Shown: positions 24,724 through 33,110 of the stretch, piece by piece
How the letters are laid out: every line of letters starts with the position of its first letter
Numbering within the stretch: position 1 is the first letter of the stretch
NCBI GenBank assembly: GCA_019416455.1
Contig: DXXG01000019.1
Location: 1-45,269 of the forward strand
Source of the DNA: Clostridiales bacterium
GTDB lineage: Bacteria; Bacillota; Clostridia; Oscillospirales; Acutalibacteraceae
Direction of reading: 5' to 3'
DNA: 45,269 nucleotides
Notes under the pieces: model-generated
What the model was told of the DNA's origin: nothing
Databases searched by the model: none
The model's input: only the letters and a program-made list of their open reading frames with translations
Made by a program: the position numbers and the translations under genes

Positions 24724-24950
24724 AGCGGGTACTGCTGTGGCTGATCCGGTTTTACCGGAGCGCCATCTCTCCCCGCAAACCTGCCATGTGCAGGTACATC
24801 CCCACCTGCTCCCAGTACGGTCTGGAGGCCATCGAGCGGTTCGGGGCACTCAAAGGGGGAGCGCTGACCCTTTGGCGCATTCTGCGCTGCAACCCCTGGA
24901 GCCGGGGCGGTTACGACCCGGTCCCTGAGAAAAAGAGCAAGAAGAAGTAA
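24720..24950 (+). CDS. yidD: Membrane protein insertion efficiency factor YidD
   Basis: A 76-residue protein with the family core: YRSAISPRKPAMCRYIPTCS then YGLEAIERFGALKGG and LRCNPWSRGGYDPVP. It assists membrane protein insertion by YidC, encoded next. It overlaps rnpA by four bases. Confidence 0.97.
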   Translation: MKRVLLWLIRFYRSAISPRKPAMCRYIPTCSQYGLEAIERFGALKGGALTLWRILRCNPWSRGGYDPVPEKKSKKK

Positions 24951-24988
24951 AAGCCAGTTCGGGCTAAAAGAGGAGCGTAACGTTCGTT

Positions 24989-26077
24989 ATGTTGATGGCG
25001 ATTTTCAATTTCTTCGGAAGTATCCTGGGCTACCTGCTGTGGTTTTTGTATAACATCTTCCACAACTACGGCGTGGCCATTATTTTCTTTACCATCATCA
25101 TCAAGGTGGTGCTGTTCCCCTTCTCCATCAAGCAGCAGAGGAGCATGGCTTCTCAGTCGAAGATGGCGGAAAAGCAGAAAGAGCTGCAGAAGATCTACGG
25201 CAACAACAAGCAGAAGTACAACGAGGAGCTGGCAAAGCTCTATGAGAAGGAAGGCGTCAATCCCGGCGCCGGGTGTCTGACCACCCTGATTCCTTTCCCC
25301 ATCATGCTTGGCATTTACTACTCGGTGATCATGCCCCTGTCCAACACCCTGCACATCGCGTCGGACAGGATCCAGGCCGCCACCGATTTTGTCAGCCGCA
25401 TCCCCGGCATGGTGTCCACCATGTCCTCCAGCGGCATCTACTCTGAAATGGAAGTGATCCGCAACTTCGACGCGCTGCGGGATCATTTGACCATGTTCAC
25501 CCCCGAGGACCTGGACAAGATCGGGTCCTTCGCCAGCGGGTTCAAGTTCTTGGGACTGGATCTTCTGGCCACCCCTCAGGGCTCTGATTTCCTCACCTTC
25601 CTGTGGGTGATCCCCGCCCTGTCCTTGATCTCCAGCTTCGGGTTCCAGTTCTACATGACCCATACTCAGAAGATGACCACCGGTCAGACCCAGCCCGGCT
25701 GCATGAAGGCCATGATGTACGTGCTGCCCCTCATCAGCGTTTACTGGGCTTGGATCATGCCCACCGCCGTGGGTCTGTACTGGGTGATCTCTTCTGTCAC
25801 CAGCTTTGCCCAGACCCTGGTCACCAACAAGTATTTCAGCGTCAACCACATGGTCGCCAGATCCGAGGCCCAGCGGGCCGTCACTTTGGAGCTGGCGGAA
25901 GCCAAGGTGCAGCCTCTGCCTCCGGCGGCTCAGCAGGAGATCGCCCAGCGGCTGGCATCCGCCCCCCAGCAGCAGAAGCAGGAGAAAAACTCCAGCAAGA
26001 AGCAGGGCGGTAAGAAGAAGAAGAGCGGTTCGGGAAATTCTGGAAATTCCAGCGATTATATGGGCACCAAAAAGTGA
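24989..26077 (+). CDS. yidC: Membrane protein insertase YidC/Oxa1
   Basis: A 362-residue membrane protein that inserts proteins into the inner membrane alone or with Sec. It lacks the Gram-negative periplasmic domain. The core helices include VAIIFFTIIIKVVLFPFSIK, where the positively charged groove residue is Lys or Arg near KQQRSM, and the coiled loop MAEKQKELQKIYGNNKQKYN. A longer-than-usual insert lies at about residues 120-185. The C-terminus is a basic Lys-rich tail that can bind ribosomes. GAGGAG lies 14 bases before the ATG. Confidence 0.95.
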   Translation: MLMAIFNFFGSILGYLLWFLYNIFHNYGVAIIFFTIIIKVVLFPFSIKQQRSMASQSKMAEKQKELQKIYGNNKQKYNEELAKLYEKEGVNPGAGCLTTLIPFPIMLGIYYSVIMPLSNTLHIASDRIQAATDFVSRIPGMVSTMSSSGIYSEMEVIRNFDALRDHLTMFTPEDLDKIGSFASGFKFLGLDLLATPQGSDFLTFLWVIPALSLISSFGFQFYMTHTQKMTTGQTQPGCMKAMMYVLPLISVYWAWIMPTAVGLYWVISSVTSFAQTLVTNKYFSVNHMVARSEAQRAVTLELAEAKVQPLPPAAQQEIAQRLASAPQQQKQEKNSSKKQGGKKKKSGSGNSGNSSDYMGTKK

Positions 26078-26098
26078 ACCGAAAGGAAGGTCAGCGTT

Positions 26099-26926
26099 AT
26101 GATCAGAGAAGCCATTGCCAAGGGCGAAACCGTTGAGATCGCGTTTGCCAACGCCTGTCGGGAACTGGGCGTGGACACCACCGACGCGGAATTTGAGATC
26201 TTAGAGATGCCCCAGAAAAAGACCTTCGGTCTGTTCGGCGGCAGCCCCGCTAAGGTGCGGGCCTTTATTGAAGAAAAAGACGACCCGGCTCAGGAAGCCG
26301 CGGATTATCTTGTGAGCGTGCTGCGGGAGATGGGCCTGCCCGGAGCCACCGTTGAGATCCAGAGGGAAGAGGGCGGCGCCGCGCTGATCCTCTCCGGCGA
26401 GGATATCGGATTCATCATCGGCCACCGGGGCGAGACCCTGGACGCCTTGCAGTATCTGGCCTCCCTGGTCGCCAATCACGTGGATGGTTCCTATTTCCGG
26501 GTGACCCTGGACGTGGGCAACTACCGTGAGAAGCGGAAAGAGACCCTGGAATCCCTGGGCAAGAAGATGGCAGCCCGGGCGGTAAAGACCGGCCGGAACT
26601 CCTCTTTGGAGCCCATGAACCCCTACGAGCGGCGGATCATCCATACGGCGGTCCAGACCGTGGAAGGGGCCAAGTCCTGGAGCGAGGGCGTGGATCAAGG
26701 CCGTCATGTGGTCATCGGACCGGAAGGCGGGGAGCGTCCCCAGCCCCGGCGGAACGACCGCCGCGGCGGCAGGAACGATCGGAACGGCCGCAGCCGCGGA
26801 GGCTATAACGACCGTAACCGCCGTCCCCGGAATGACCGGAACCGGCCCGATCCCAAACCCCGGGCGGAGGGACCTAAGTCCGACGATCCCAACACTCCCA
26901 TCTACGGGCGGATCGAAAAGAAATAA
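26099..26926 (+). CDS. jag: RNA-binding protein Jag/KhpB
   Basis: A 275-residue RNA-binding protein with an N-terminal Jag domain (residues 1-50, ending KKTFGLFGGSPAKVR), a KH domain with GFIIGHRGETLDALQ and an R3H domain with MNPYERRIIHTAVQ. The last 55 residues are an Arg/Gly/Asn-rich tail that is probably disordered and RNA-binding. In Firmicutes, KhpB pairs with KhpA and influences cell elongation. It starts 21 bases after yidC and a terminator follows. Confidence 0.95.
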   Translation: MIREAIAKGETVEIAFANACRELGVDTTDAEFEILEMPQKKTFGLFGGSPAKVRAFIEEKDDPAQEAADYLVSVLREMGLPGATVEIQREEGGAALILSGEDIGFIIGHRGETLDALQYLASLVANHVDGSYFRVTLDVGNYREKRKETLESLGKKMAARAVKTGRNSSLEPMNPYERRIIHTAVQTVEGAKSWSEGVDQGRHVVIGPEGGERPQPRRNDRRGGRNDRNGRSRGGYNDRNRRPRNDRNRPDPKPRAEGPKSDDPNTPIYGRIEKK

Positions 26927-26933
26927 GCAAGCA

Positions 26934-26964
26934 ATGGGGCGGCCGGGAAGGCGGCCCCATTTTT
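26934..26964 (+). terminator. Intrinsic terminator after jag
   Basis: ATGGGGC (26934-26940) pairs with GCCCCAT (26954-26960), with further imperfect GC pairing inside, and is followed by TTTT. Confidence 0.75.
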
Positions 26965-27001
26965 GCACGCTTTTGACTGTGACCTTGAAAGGGGAAAACC
27001 T

Positions 27002-28369
27002 ATGGAAAAGACCATCGCCGCCATCTCCACTGCCCCGGCGCCGGGAGGGATCGGCATCGTGCGGATCTCCGGCCGGGACGCTTTTACCGTGGCGGATCGG
27101 GTGTTCCGGGGCGTCAGCTCCACCCCCACCGCCCGGATGAAAGGCTACACCGCCCAGCTGGGAGGAGCCTACACCGCCGCCGGAGAAAAACTGGACGACG
27201 TGGTGGCCCTGGTGTTTCGGGGACCTAAAAGCTACACGGGAGAGGACGTGGTGGAGCTTTCCTGTCACGGAGGACTGTACGTGACCAAGCGCCTGCTACA
27301 AACCGTGTTGGACGCCGGGGCTTCTCCGGCGGGCCCGGGAGAGTTCACCCGGCGGGCCTTCCTCAATGGAAAACTGGACCTGGCCCAGGCGGAAGCTGTG
27401 ATGGGCATCATCGGGGCCAGCGGGGAGCAGGCCATGAAAGCCGCCGAGGCGGGAAGTTCCGGCACCCTTTCCCGGAAGATCCAGCAGGTGAAAGCAGGGC
27501 TCTTCACTCAGGCCAGCCACTTGGCCGCCTGGGCCGACTTCCCCGAGGAGGACGTGCCCGAAGTGGAGGAGGAGGAGCTCCTCACCGGTATTCGCCAGGG
27601 GGAGGAAGCTCTCCGGGAATTGCTGCGGGGTTTCGAGCGGGGCAGAATGTATCGGGAAGGGCTGGTCACCGTTATTGCGGGACGGCCTAACGCTGGAAAG
27701 TCTACCCTGATGAATTTGCTTTCCGGGTGCGAAAAGTCCATCGTCACCCAGTACGCGGGCACTACCCGGGACGTGGTGGAGGAGACGGTCATGCTGGCGG
27801 GGGTCCCCTTGAGGCTGGCGGATACCGCCGGACTTCGTGACACGGAGGATCCGGTGGAGAGCATCGGCGTAGCCGCCGCTCGGAAACGATTGGAGACCGC
27901 CCAGCTGGTGCTTGCGGTGTTCGACTCTTCCCAGGAGCTGACCAGAGAGGACCGGGAGCTGATGGATTCCCTGAAAGACGTGCCTTCCATCGCCGTGGTG
28001 AACAAGACGGACCTTCCCACTGTCATGGCCGTGGAGGAGATCCAGAGCCGGTTCGAAAAGACAGTGTTCCTCTCCGCCGCCAATGGAGAAGGCTTGGAAG
28101 ACTTGGAACGAGCACTGTCCGAAATCTTGGACACTAAAGATTTCCACCCGGAGGAGGGCGTGCTGTTCACCCAGCGTCAAAGAGGTGACGCTCAGCGAGC
28201 GTTGGAAAGTCTGGAGGAAGGGGAGCAAGCCCTTCTCTCCGGGATGACCTGGGACGCTGTGACCGTCTGCGTGGAGGATGCCTTGCTTGCATTGTCTGCC
28301 TTGACAGGAGAACAGGTGAGCGAGGAGATCGTGGACCGAGTGTTCGAGGAATTCTGTGTAGGGAAATAA
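27002..28369 (+). CDS. mnmE: tRNA uridine-5-carboxymethylaminomethyl GTPase MnmE
   Basis: A 455-residue GTPase that with MnmG modifies the wobble uridine of certain tRNAs. The N-terminal tetrahydrofolate-binding domain starts MEKTIAAISTAPAPGGIGIV; the GTPase domain has G1 GRPNAGKS (near 226), GTTRDVVEE and DTAGLRDT; the C-terminus is FCVGK with the catalytic Cys452. The ATG at 27002 is the family start. The partner gene mnmG follows after a 406-base gap filled by repeats. Confidence 0.97.
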   Translation: MEKTIAAISTAPAPGGIGIVRISGRDAFTVADRVFRGVSSTPTARMKGYTAQLGGAYTAAGEKLDDVVALVFRGPKSYTGEDVVELSCHGGLYVTKRLLQTVLDAGASPAGPGEFTRRAFLNGKLDLAQAEAVMGIIGASGEQAMKAAEAGSSGTLSRKIQQVKAGLFTQASHLAAWADFPEEDVPEVEEEELLTGIRQGEEALRELLRGFERGRMYREGLVTVIAGRPNAGKSTLMNLLSGCEKSIVTQYAGTTRDVVEETVMLAGVPLRLADTAGLRDTEDPVESIGVAAARKRLETAQLVLAVFDSSQELTREDRELMDSLKDVPSIAVVNKTDLPTVMAVEEIQSRFEKTVFLSAANGEGLEDLERALSEILDTKDFHPEEGVLFTQRQRGDAQRALESLEEGEQALLSGMTWDAVTVCVEDALLALSALTGEQVSEEIVDRVFEEFCVGK

Positions 28370-28775
28370 AGAAAACCGCGTAGCGCCGTAAAAGTTTTTG
28401 GGGCGCCTTTTTTCAAAAAGGCGCGACCTTAAATAAAGTCGCAAAGCGACGTATTATAAAAATAGGCGAGACGGCCGCACGCCGCGCAGCGGATAGGCCG
28501 CCTCGCCGGCCGCCCAGCACTCATCTTACCCCAGGCCGGAGGGCTGAAAGTCCAAAGAGTTCCGGTCATTCTGTGTAAGAGGGTCGGGCCCTTGTTTACG
28601 GGCCTTTGGCCCGGTATGACAACGGCCCTGGATTCCTTTTTGCAAACCTTTGGTTTGCAATTAAGGTCGCGAGACTCTGTCTCGCGCTCTGCCAGCCTTT
28701 GAAAGAAGGCAAGTACGTCCTTCGGACGTACTACGAAAACTTTTACCCGCCTTCGGCGTTTGGAGGTTCTTCTAT
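28370..28775. repeat. Head-to-head dispersed repeats between mnmE and mnmG
   Basis: The left copy begins GTAAAAGTTTTTGGGGCGCC with the hairpin GCGCCTTTTTTCAAAAAGGCGC, then a variant of the GGCCGCACGC module. The right copy, read on the minus strand, begins GGGTAAAAGTTTTCGTAGTA and holds the same GTACGTCCGAAGGACGTAC dyad as the copy after DUF1622, and a CGGGCCCTTGTTTAC box at 28585-28599. Small dyads (CTCGCGA, AACCTTTGGTTTGCAA) fill the middle. No gene is seen. Confidence 0.75.
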
Positions 28776-30671
28776 ATGATTTACAATGCCGCTTCTTATG
28801 ATGTTGCTGTCATCGGCGCTGGTCATGCCGGGATCGAAGCCGGTCTGGCTGCTGCCCGTCTTGGCTGCTCCACCATTGTCTTTACCATCAATCTGGACGC
28901 TGTGGGCAACTGCCCTTGTAATCCCAGCATCGGCGGCACAGCCAAAGGACATCTGGTGCGGGAGATCGACGCTCTCGGCGGGGAGATGGGCAAGACGGCC
29001 GACGCCTGCACTATCCAAAGCCGGATGCTCAATCTTGGCAAGGGTCCGGCGGTCCACTCCCTGCGGGCTCAAATCGACCGGAACCACTATGCCCGCCTGA
29101 TGAAACATAAGCTGGAGACCTGCCCAAATCTCACCCTCCGTCAGGGGGAGATCGTAAAGCTGGAACAAGGGGAGGGGGAATGGCTCCTCACTTCCCGGTT
29201 GGAAGCCGTGTACCACGCCAAGGCGGTAATTCTTGCAACCGGCACTTTCTTGGGCGGCAAGATCTTCGTGGGAGACGTGTCCTATGAGAGCGGTCCCGAC
29301 GGCATGTTCCCCGCGGCTTACCTCCCCGACTCCCTGGAAAAACTTGGCATCTCCCTGCGCCGGTTCAAGACTGGTACTCCTGCCCGTGTGCTGAAATCCT
29401 CCATTGATTTCTCCGGATTGGAAGTCCAGGAAGGGGACGAGCCTGTGGTACCCTTCTCCTACGACACGGAAGAGCCTTTGGAAAACAAGGCTGTCTGTCA
29501 CGTGAGCTGGACCAATGACGCCACGAAAAAGGTAATTTTGGAGAACATCCATCGTTCCCCCCTGTACGGCGGCCAGATCGAAGGCATCGGCCCCCGGTAC
29601 TGCCCCAGCATCGAGGATAAAGTGGTGCGGTTCCCGGACAAGCCCCGGCATCAGCTGTTCATCGAACCCTGTGGTCTGGATACGGAGGAGATGTACCTGC
29701 AAGGCATGAGCTCCTCTCTGCCGGAGGACGTGCAGCTTGATTTTTACCATACCATCCCCGGTTTGGAGCATGTGGAGATCATGCGCACGGCTTACGCCAT
29801 CGAATACGATTGCTGTGACCCCTTGCAGCTTTCCGCCACTTTGGAATTTCGAGATTGGCCGGGCTTGTACGGGGCGGGGCAGTTCAACGGCAGCTCCGGT
29901 TATGAGGAAGCCGCCGCTCAGGGGCTGATCGCCGGGATCAACGCCGCTTTGAAAGTCCAGGGGAAAGAACGGTTCGTGCTGGACCGGGCCAGTTCTTACA
30001 TCGGGACGCTGATCGACGATCTCATCACCAAAGGCGCTTCCGACCCTTACCGGATGATGACTTCCCGTTCTGAATACCGTTTGGTGCTGCGCCAGGACAA
30101 CGCCGACCAGCGGCTTACCCCTTACGGTCGAGAGCTGGGGTTGATTTCTGACAAGCGCTGGGAGAAATTCCAGCAAAAGCAAGCCCAGCTTCAGAAGGAA
30201 TTGAAGCGGGCTCAGACCACCACCCTGGCTCCCTCTCAGGAGTTGAACGACATACTTGTTTCACGTGGAACATCTCCCCTTTCCACAGGGGCGAAGCTGG
30301 CGGACCTGCTGAAACGTCCTCAGATCACCTACCGGGACCTGACTCCCGTGGACAAGGACCGTCCCGACTATCCGGAGGCGGTGTTCCAGGATGTGGAGAT
30401 CCAGTTGAAATACGAGGGATACATCAAACGCCAGCTGGCGGACATCGAGGAAGCCCGGCGGCTGGAACGGAAACGTCTGCCCCAAGACGTGGACTATTCC
30501 CAGATCAAGGGGCTGCGTTTGGAGGCCGGGGAGAAGCTGAATAAAGTAAAGCCGGAAAACATCGGTCAGGCGGGACGGATCTCCGGGGTAAGCCCGGCAG
30601 ACATTTCCGTGCTGCTGATCTGGCTCTCCGCCAAGGAGCGGGAGGAACACAATAAAGGAGGGGCCCAGTGA
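28776..30671 (+). CDS. mnmG: tRNA uridine-5-carboxymethylaminomethyl enzyme MnmG
   Basis: A 631-residue FAD enzyme, partner of MnmE. The FAD-binding motif is DVAVIGAGHAGIEAGLAAARLG, followed by CNPSIGGTAKGHLV and later GLYGAGQFNGSSGYEEAAAQ, all typical. GGAGG lies before the ATG. The gene contains a consensus parS site at 30257-30272 without disturbing the reading frame. Its TGA overlaps the first codon region of rsmG. Confidence 0.97.
   Translation: MIYNAASYDVAVIGAGHAGIEAGLAAARLGCSTIVFTINLDAVGNCPCNPSIGGTAKGHLVREIDALGGEMGKTADACTIQSRMLNLGKGPAVHSLRAQIDRNHYARLMKHKLETCPNLTLRQGEIVKLEQGEGEWLLTSRLEAVYHAKAVILATGTFLGGKIFVGDVSYESGPDGMFPAAYLPDSLEKLGISLRRFKTGTPARVLKSSIDFSGLEVQEGDEPVVPFSYDTEEPLENKAVCHVSWTNDATKKVILENIHRSPLYGGQIEGIGPRYCPSIEDKVVRFPDKPRHQLFIEPCGLDTEEMYLQGMSSSLPEDVQLDFYHTIPGLEHVEIMRTAYAIEYDCCDPLQLSATLEFRDWPGLYGAGQFNGSSGYEEAAAQGLIAGINAALKVQGKERFVLDRASSYIGTLIDDLITKGASDPYRMMTSRSEYRLVLRQDNADQRLTPYGRELGLISDKRWEKFQQKQAQLQKELKRAQTTTLAPSQELNDILVSRGTSPLSTGAKLADLLKRPQITYRDLTPVDKDRPDYPEAVFQDVEIQLKYEGYIKRQLADIEEARRLERKRLPQDVDYSQIKGLRLEAGEKLNKVKPENIGQAGRISGVSPADISVLLIWLSAKEREEHNKGGAQ
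30257..30272. promoter_or_regulatory. parS: parS centromere-like site inside mnmG
   Basis: TGTTTCACGTGGAACA is the complement of TGTTCCACGTGAAACA, the B. subtilis-type parS sequence bound by ParB. It is about 3.6 kb upstream of parB and 7-8 kb from oriC. Confidence 0.9.
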
Positions 30672-31384
30672 TGACGGACATCCGAGAGATGCTGACAAGC
30701 CAAGCTAAGACCCTGGGAGTAAAGGTGAGCCCGGAACAGGCACAGCAGTTCCAGGCATACATGGAGCTTCTGTTGGAATGGAATGAGAAGATCAACCTCA
30801 CCTCTATCACGGAACCGGAGCAGGTGGTGGAGAAGCACTTTTTAGACAGCATGACTCTGCTGTTGTGGAAAAAGTTGAAGCAGGGGGCGAAGGTCATCGA
30901 CGTGGGGACGGGAGCAGGCTTCCCTGGGATCCCCTTGAAGATCCTCCGGCCCGATATCGACCTAACTCTGTTAGACGGCACCATGAAACGCCTCAACTTC
31001 CTGGGAGAAGTGTGCGGGGCTTTGAAGATTTCCGCGCGCCGTGTCCACAAGCGGGCAGAGGAGGCCGGTTTGGACAAGACCATGCGGGAACGGTACGATC
31101 TGGCCACAGCCCGTGCGGTAGCGTCTTTGAATGTGCTGGCGGAATACTGTATGCCACTGGTGAAGATGAAAGGCTTTTTCATCGCCATGAAAGGACCCGG
31201 CGCCGCGCAGGAACTGGAAGAGGCGGAAAACGCCCTGGACACCCTGGGCGCAGGGGAGCCGGAAGTGATGTCCCTGGCCCTGCCCGGCGGGGAGGAGCGG
31301 AATCTGGTCATCGTCCAGAAGCTGCGGTTTACCCCCAAGGGTTATCCCCGTCATGGGGGCACCATCGCGAAACATCCACTGTAA
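30671..31384 (+). CDS. rsmG: 16S rRNA m7G527 methyltransferase RsmG
   Basis: A 237-residue SAM-dependent methyltransferase acting on 16S rRNA. It has the family blocks LLLEWNEKINLTSITEPEQV, KHFLDSMTLL, IDVGTGAGFPGIPLKI and LDGTMKRLNFL. ATG at 30671 is chosen because AGGAGG lies eight bases upstream; GTG at 30668 is closer than ideal. It overlaps the mnmG stop by one base. Confidence 0.96.
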   Translation: MTDIREMLTSQAKTLGVKVSPEQAQQFQAYMELLLEWNEKINLTSITEPEQVVEKHFLDSMTLLLWKKLKQGAKVIDVGTGAGFPGIPLKILRPDIDLTLLDGTMKRLNFLGEVCGALKISARRVHKRAEEAGLDKTMRERYDLATARAVASLNVLAEYCMPLVKMKGFFIAMKGPGAAQELEEAENALDTLGAGEPEVMSLALPGGEERNLVIVQKLRFTPKGYPRHGGTIAKHPL

Positions 31385-31397
31385 GGAGGAGCGAATC

Positions 31398-31838
31398 ATG
31401 GAATTGATCATCCGTAAGGCGGAAGAACGTGACCTGGACGGTCTGGACCAGGTGATGCTGGTCATCAGCGACGCTACCGGTGACCGGGAGACCGTAAAAA
31501 GATTGCTGAAAAAGATCGACGCTGATCCTCAAAAATACCTGATGGTAGCGGAGGACAAACATACGGGCACCATCTGCGGCAGTTTGTTCGGGGTGGTGTT
31601 CGAGGATATCTGCGACAGCTGCCGTCCCATCCTCCTGGTGGAGAACGTGGCGGTGCTTGAGTCCTACCAGGGCAAAGGCGTGGGTAGGAAGATGTTCGAG
31701 GCCATCGAGAAGTGGGCCAAAGAAGAGTGGAACTGCCATTACGAGATCTTGGCTTCCGGTCTGAATCGTACCGGCGCCCACAAGTTCTATCACGCCCTGG
31801 GATTCTCCGAAGTGAAGGGCTTCAAGAAATATCTGTAA
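31398..31838 (+). CDS. GNAT family N-acetyltransferase
   Basis: A 146-residue acetyltransferase with the acetyl-CoA-binding motif QGKGVGRKMF, the earlier strand LLVENVAVLESY and the C-terminal AHKFYHALGFSEV. The substrate is unknown. A strong AAGGAGGAG site precedes the ATG at 31398, 13 bases after rsmG, so it belongs to the same transcript. It is an extra gene between rsmG and noc compared with the B. subtilis order. Confidence 0.92.
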   Translation: MELIIRKAEERDLDGLDQVMLVISDATGDRETVKRLLKKIDADPQKYLMVAEDKHTGTICGSLFGVVFEDICDSCRPILLVENVAVLESYQGKGVGRKMFEAIEKWAKEEWNCHYEILASGLNRTGAHKFYHALGFSEVKGFKKYL

Positions 31839-31884
31839 AGTTTTTTTCCAGCCGACAGGATACAACAAATGCCGTGGCTCCCCT

Positions 31885-31901
31885 GTGATAGAATCTATCA
31901 C
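31885..31901 (+). promoter_or_regulatory. Perfect dyad overlapping the probable noc promoter
   Basis: GTGATAG-aat-CTATCAC is a perfect 7-bp inverted repeat, and it covers an extended -10 (TG then TAGAAT at 31889-31894). A -35 is not clear. The dyad could be an operator controlling noc. Confidence 0.5.
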
Positions 31902-31919
31902 GAAAGGGAGGCGCGGCAA

Positions 31920-32720
31920 ATGTTTTTTAAGGACAAGCTGAAATTGACAAGGCTGCCGGTAGACCGCGTCCATCCCAATCCCTCCCAGCCCAGGAAAGTA
32001 TTCCGGCAAGAGGAGCTGGAAGCATTGGCTCAGAGTATCCGGGAGAACGGACTTCTCCAGCCGGTGACGGTCCGCCGGGATAACGGGGTGTATTACCTCA
32101 TCGCCGGGGAACGCCGTCTACGGGCCAGCAAAATGGCAGGCTTGAAAGAGATCCCTGCCTTGATAGCGGACTGCCCCGCTCAGGACAGCGCGGTGTTGGC
32201 TTTGCTGGAAAACATCCAGCGCCAGGACCTGCAAATGTTCGAGCAAGCCAACGCCCTGGTGAATCTGCTGCGAGAGTGGCATATCACCCAGGAGGAGGCC
32301 GCTAAACGGCTGGGAATCAGCCAGTCGTACTTGGCAAACAAACTGCGGCTGCTGAAACTCACTCCCCAGGAGCAAAGCGAGATCCTGGAGTACAAGCTCA
32401 CCGAGCGTCACGCTCGAGCACTGCTGAGAGTGGATGACTTGACCACCCGGCAGAAGATCCTCCGTACAGCGGGGGAGAGACACTTGAATGTGTCACAAAC
32501 AGAGGAGCTGGTAGAGGCGGCCATCCGGCCAAAGGGGACAGGCCCCAAACCAAAGCGCACCTTTGTGGCGAAAGATATTCGGCTGTTCATCAATACCATC
32601 GATCATGCCGTGGACGCCATGAAAACCGCGGGCATTCAGGCCCAGTCGGAGAAAAAGGAAACCGAGGACTATATCGAGTGTACGGTGCGCATCCCCAAAT
32701 CACACAGAGTACAAGTTTAA
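31920..32720 (+). CDS. noc: Nucleoid occlusion protein Noc
   Basis: A 266-residue ParB-family protein that binds DNA across the chromosome and stops division over the nucleoid. It has the CTP-binding block IAGERRLRA (residues 61-69) and a ParB-type helix-turn-helix. Residues that separate Noc from ParB binding agree with Noc: Gln in GISQSYLANK, Lys in ANK, and Arg in TERHAR, where ParB has Arg, Thr/Ala and Gly. The N-terminus MFFKDKLKL is short and amphipathic and could be the membrane anchor. ATG at 31920 has GGGAGG upstream. Position before parA is as in B. subtilis. Confidence 0.9.
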   Translation: MFFKDKLKLTRLPVDRVHPNPSQPRKVFRQEELEALAQSIRENGLLQPVTVRRDNGVYYLIAGERRLRASKMAGLKEIPALIADCPAQDSAVLALLENIQRQDLQMFEQANALVNLLREWHITQEEAAKRLGISQSYLANKLRLLKLTPQEQSEILEYKLTERHARALLRVDDLTTRQKILRTAGERHLNVSQTEELVEAAIRPKGTGPKPKRTFVAKDIRLFINTIDHAVDAMKTAGIQAQSEKKETEDYIECTVRIPKSHRVQV

Positions 32721-32736
32721 CCCATTCCCTTATTCA

Positions 32737-32945
32737 TTTCCCACAGAAAAGACGGCCTGGTTAATCCAGGCCGTCTTTTCGTTGTGCTGGCTCTCACGAG
32801 CCAGCACACTTTGTTCAAATTTCCCCACAGAGAGAACGGCCCGGATCTTCCGGGCCGTTTTCTCTGTGCGTCGGCCGGAGGTCGACGCACTTCATTCAAA
32901 TCTACCCACAGAAAAGAGGGCCCGGTAATCCCGGGCCCTCTTTTC
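32737..32945. terminator. Three tandem terminator hairpins between noc and parA
   Basis: Three units 81-84 bases apart each hold CCCACAG, a strong GC stem flanked by A and T, and a secondary GTGC...GCAC hairpin (the last unit lacks it). The stems are AAAAGACGGCCTGG/CCAGGCCGTCTTTT, AACGGCCCGG/CCGGGCCGTT and AAAAGAGGGCCCGG/CCGGGCCCTCTTTT: different bases, always paired. The A and T flanks let them work on both strands. Confidence 0.88.
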
Positions 32946-32984
32946 GTTGTGCGGGAATAGTATACCAAGTGATAACCACCGGAA

Positions 32985-33000
32985 TGTTTCACATGAAACA
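32985..33000. promoter_or_regulatory. parS: Near-consensus parS before parA
   Basis: TGTTTCACATGAAACA differs from TGTTTCACGTGAAACA at one central base. It lies about 60 bases before the parA -10 element and 110 before its start codon. Confidence 0.7.
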
Positions 33001-33054
33001 TTGGGAAAAAGTTTGCGAAAACCGGGGCTTGGCCTTTCCTTTCAGGGGCCCATG

Positions 33055-33063
33055 TGCTATAAT
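33055..33063 (+). promoter_or_regulatory. Extended -10 promoter of parA-parB
   Basis: TGC followed by TATAAT (33058-33063) gives an extended -10; the -35 (TTTCCT at 33035-33040) is weak. The start codon is 47 bases downstream. Confidence 0.65.
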
Positions 33064-33110
33064 AACCAGGAAACATGCCAATGTGCGCGACAAGGGAGGA
33101 ACAAAGTCCA

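Noticed and set aside
31920..32720. A second ParB
   Set aside because: Specificity residues in the HTH region match Noc and the gene has the noc position.
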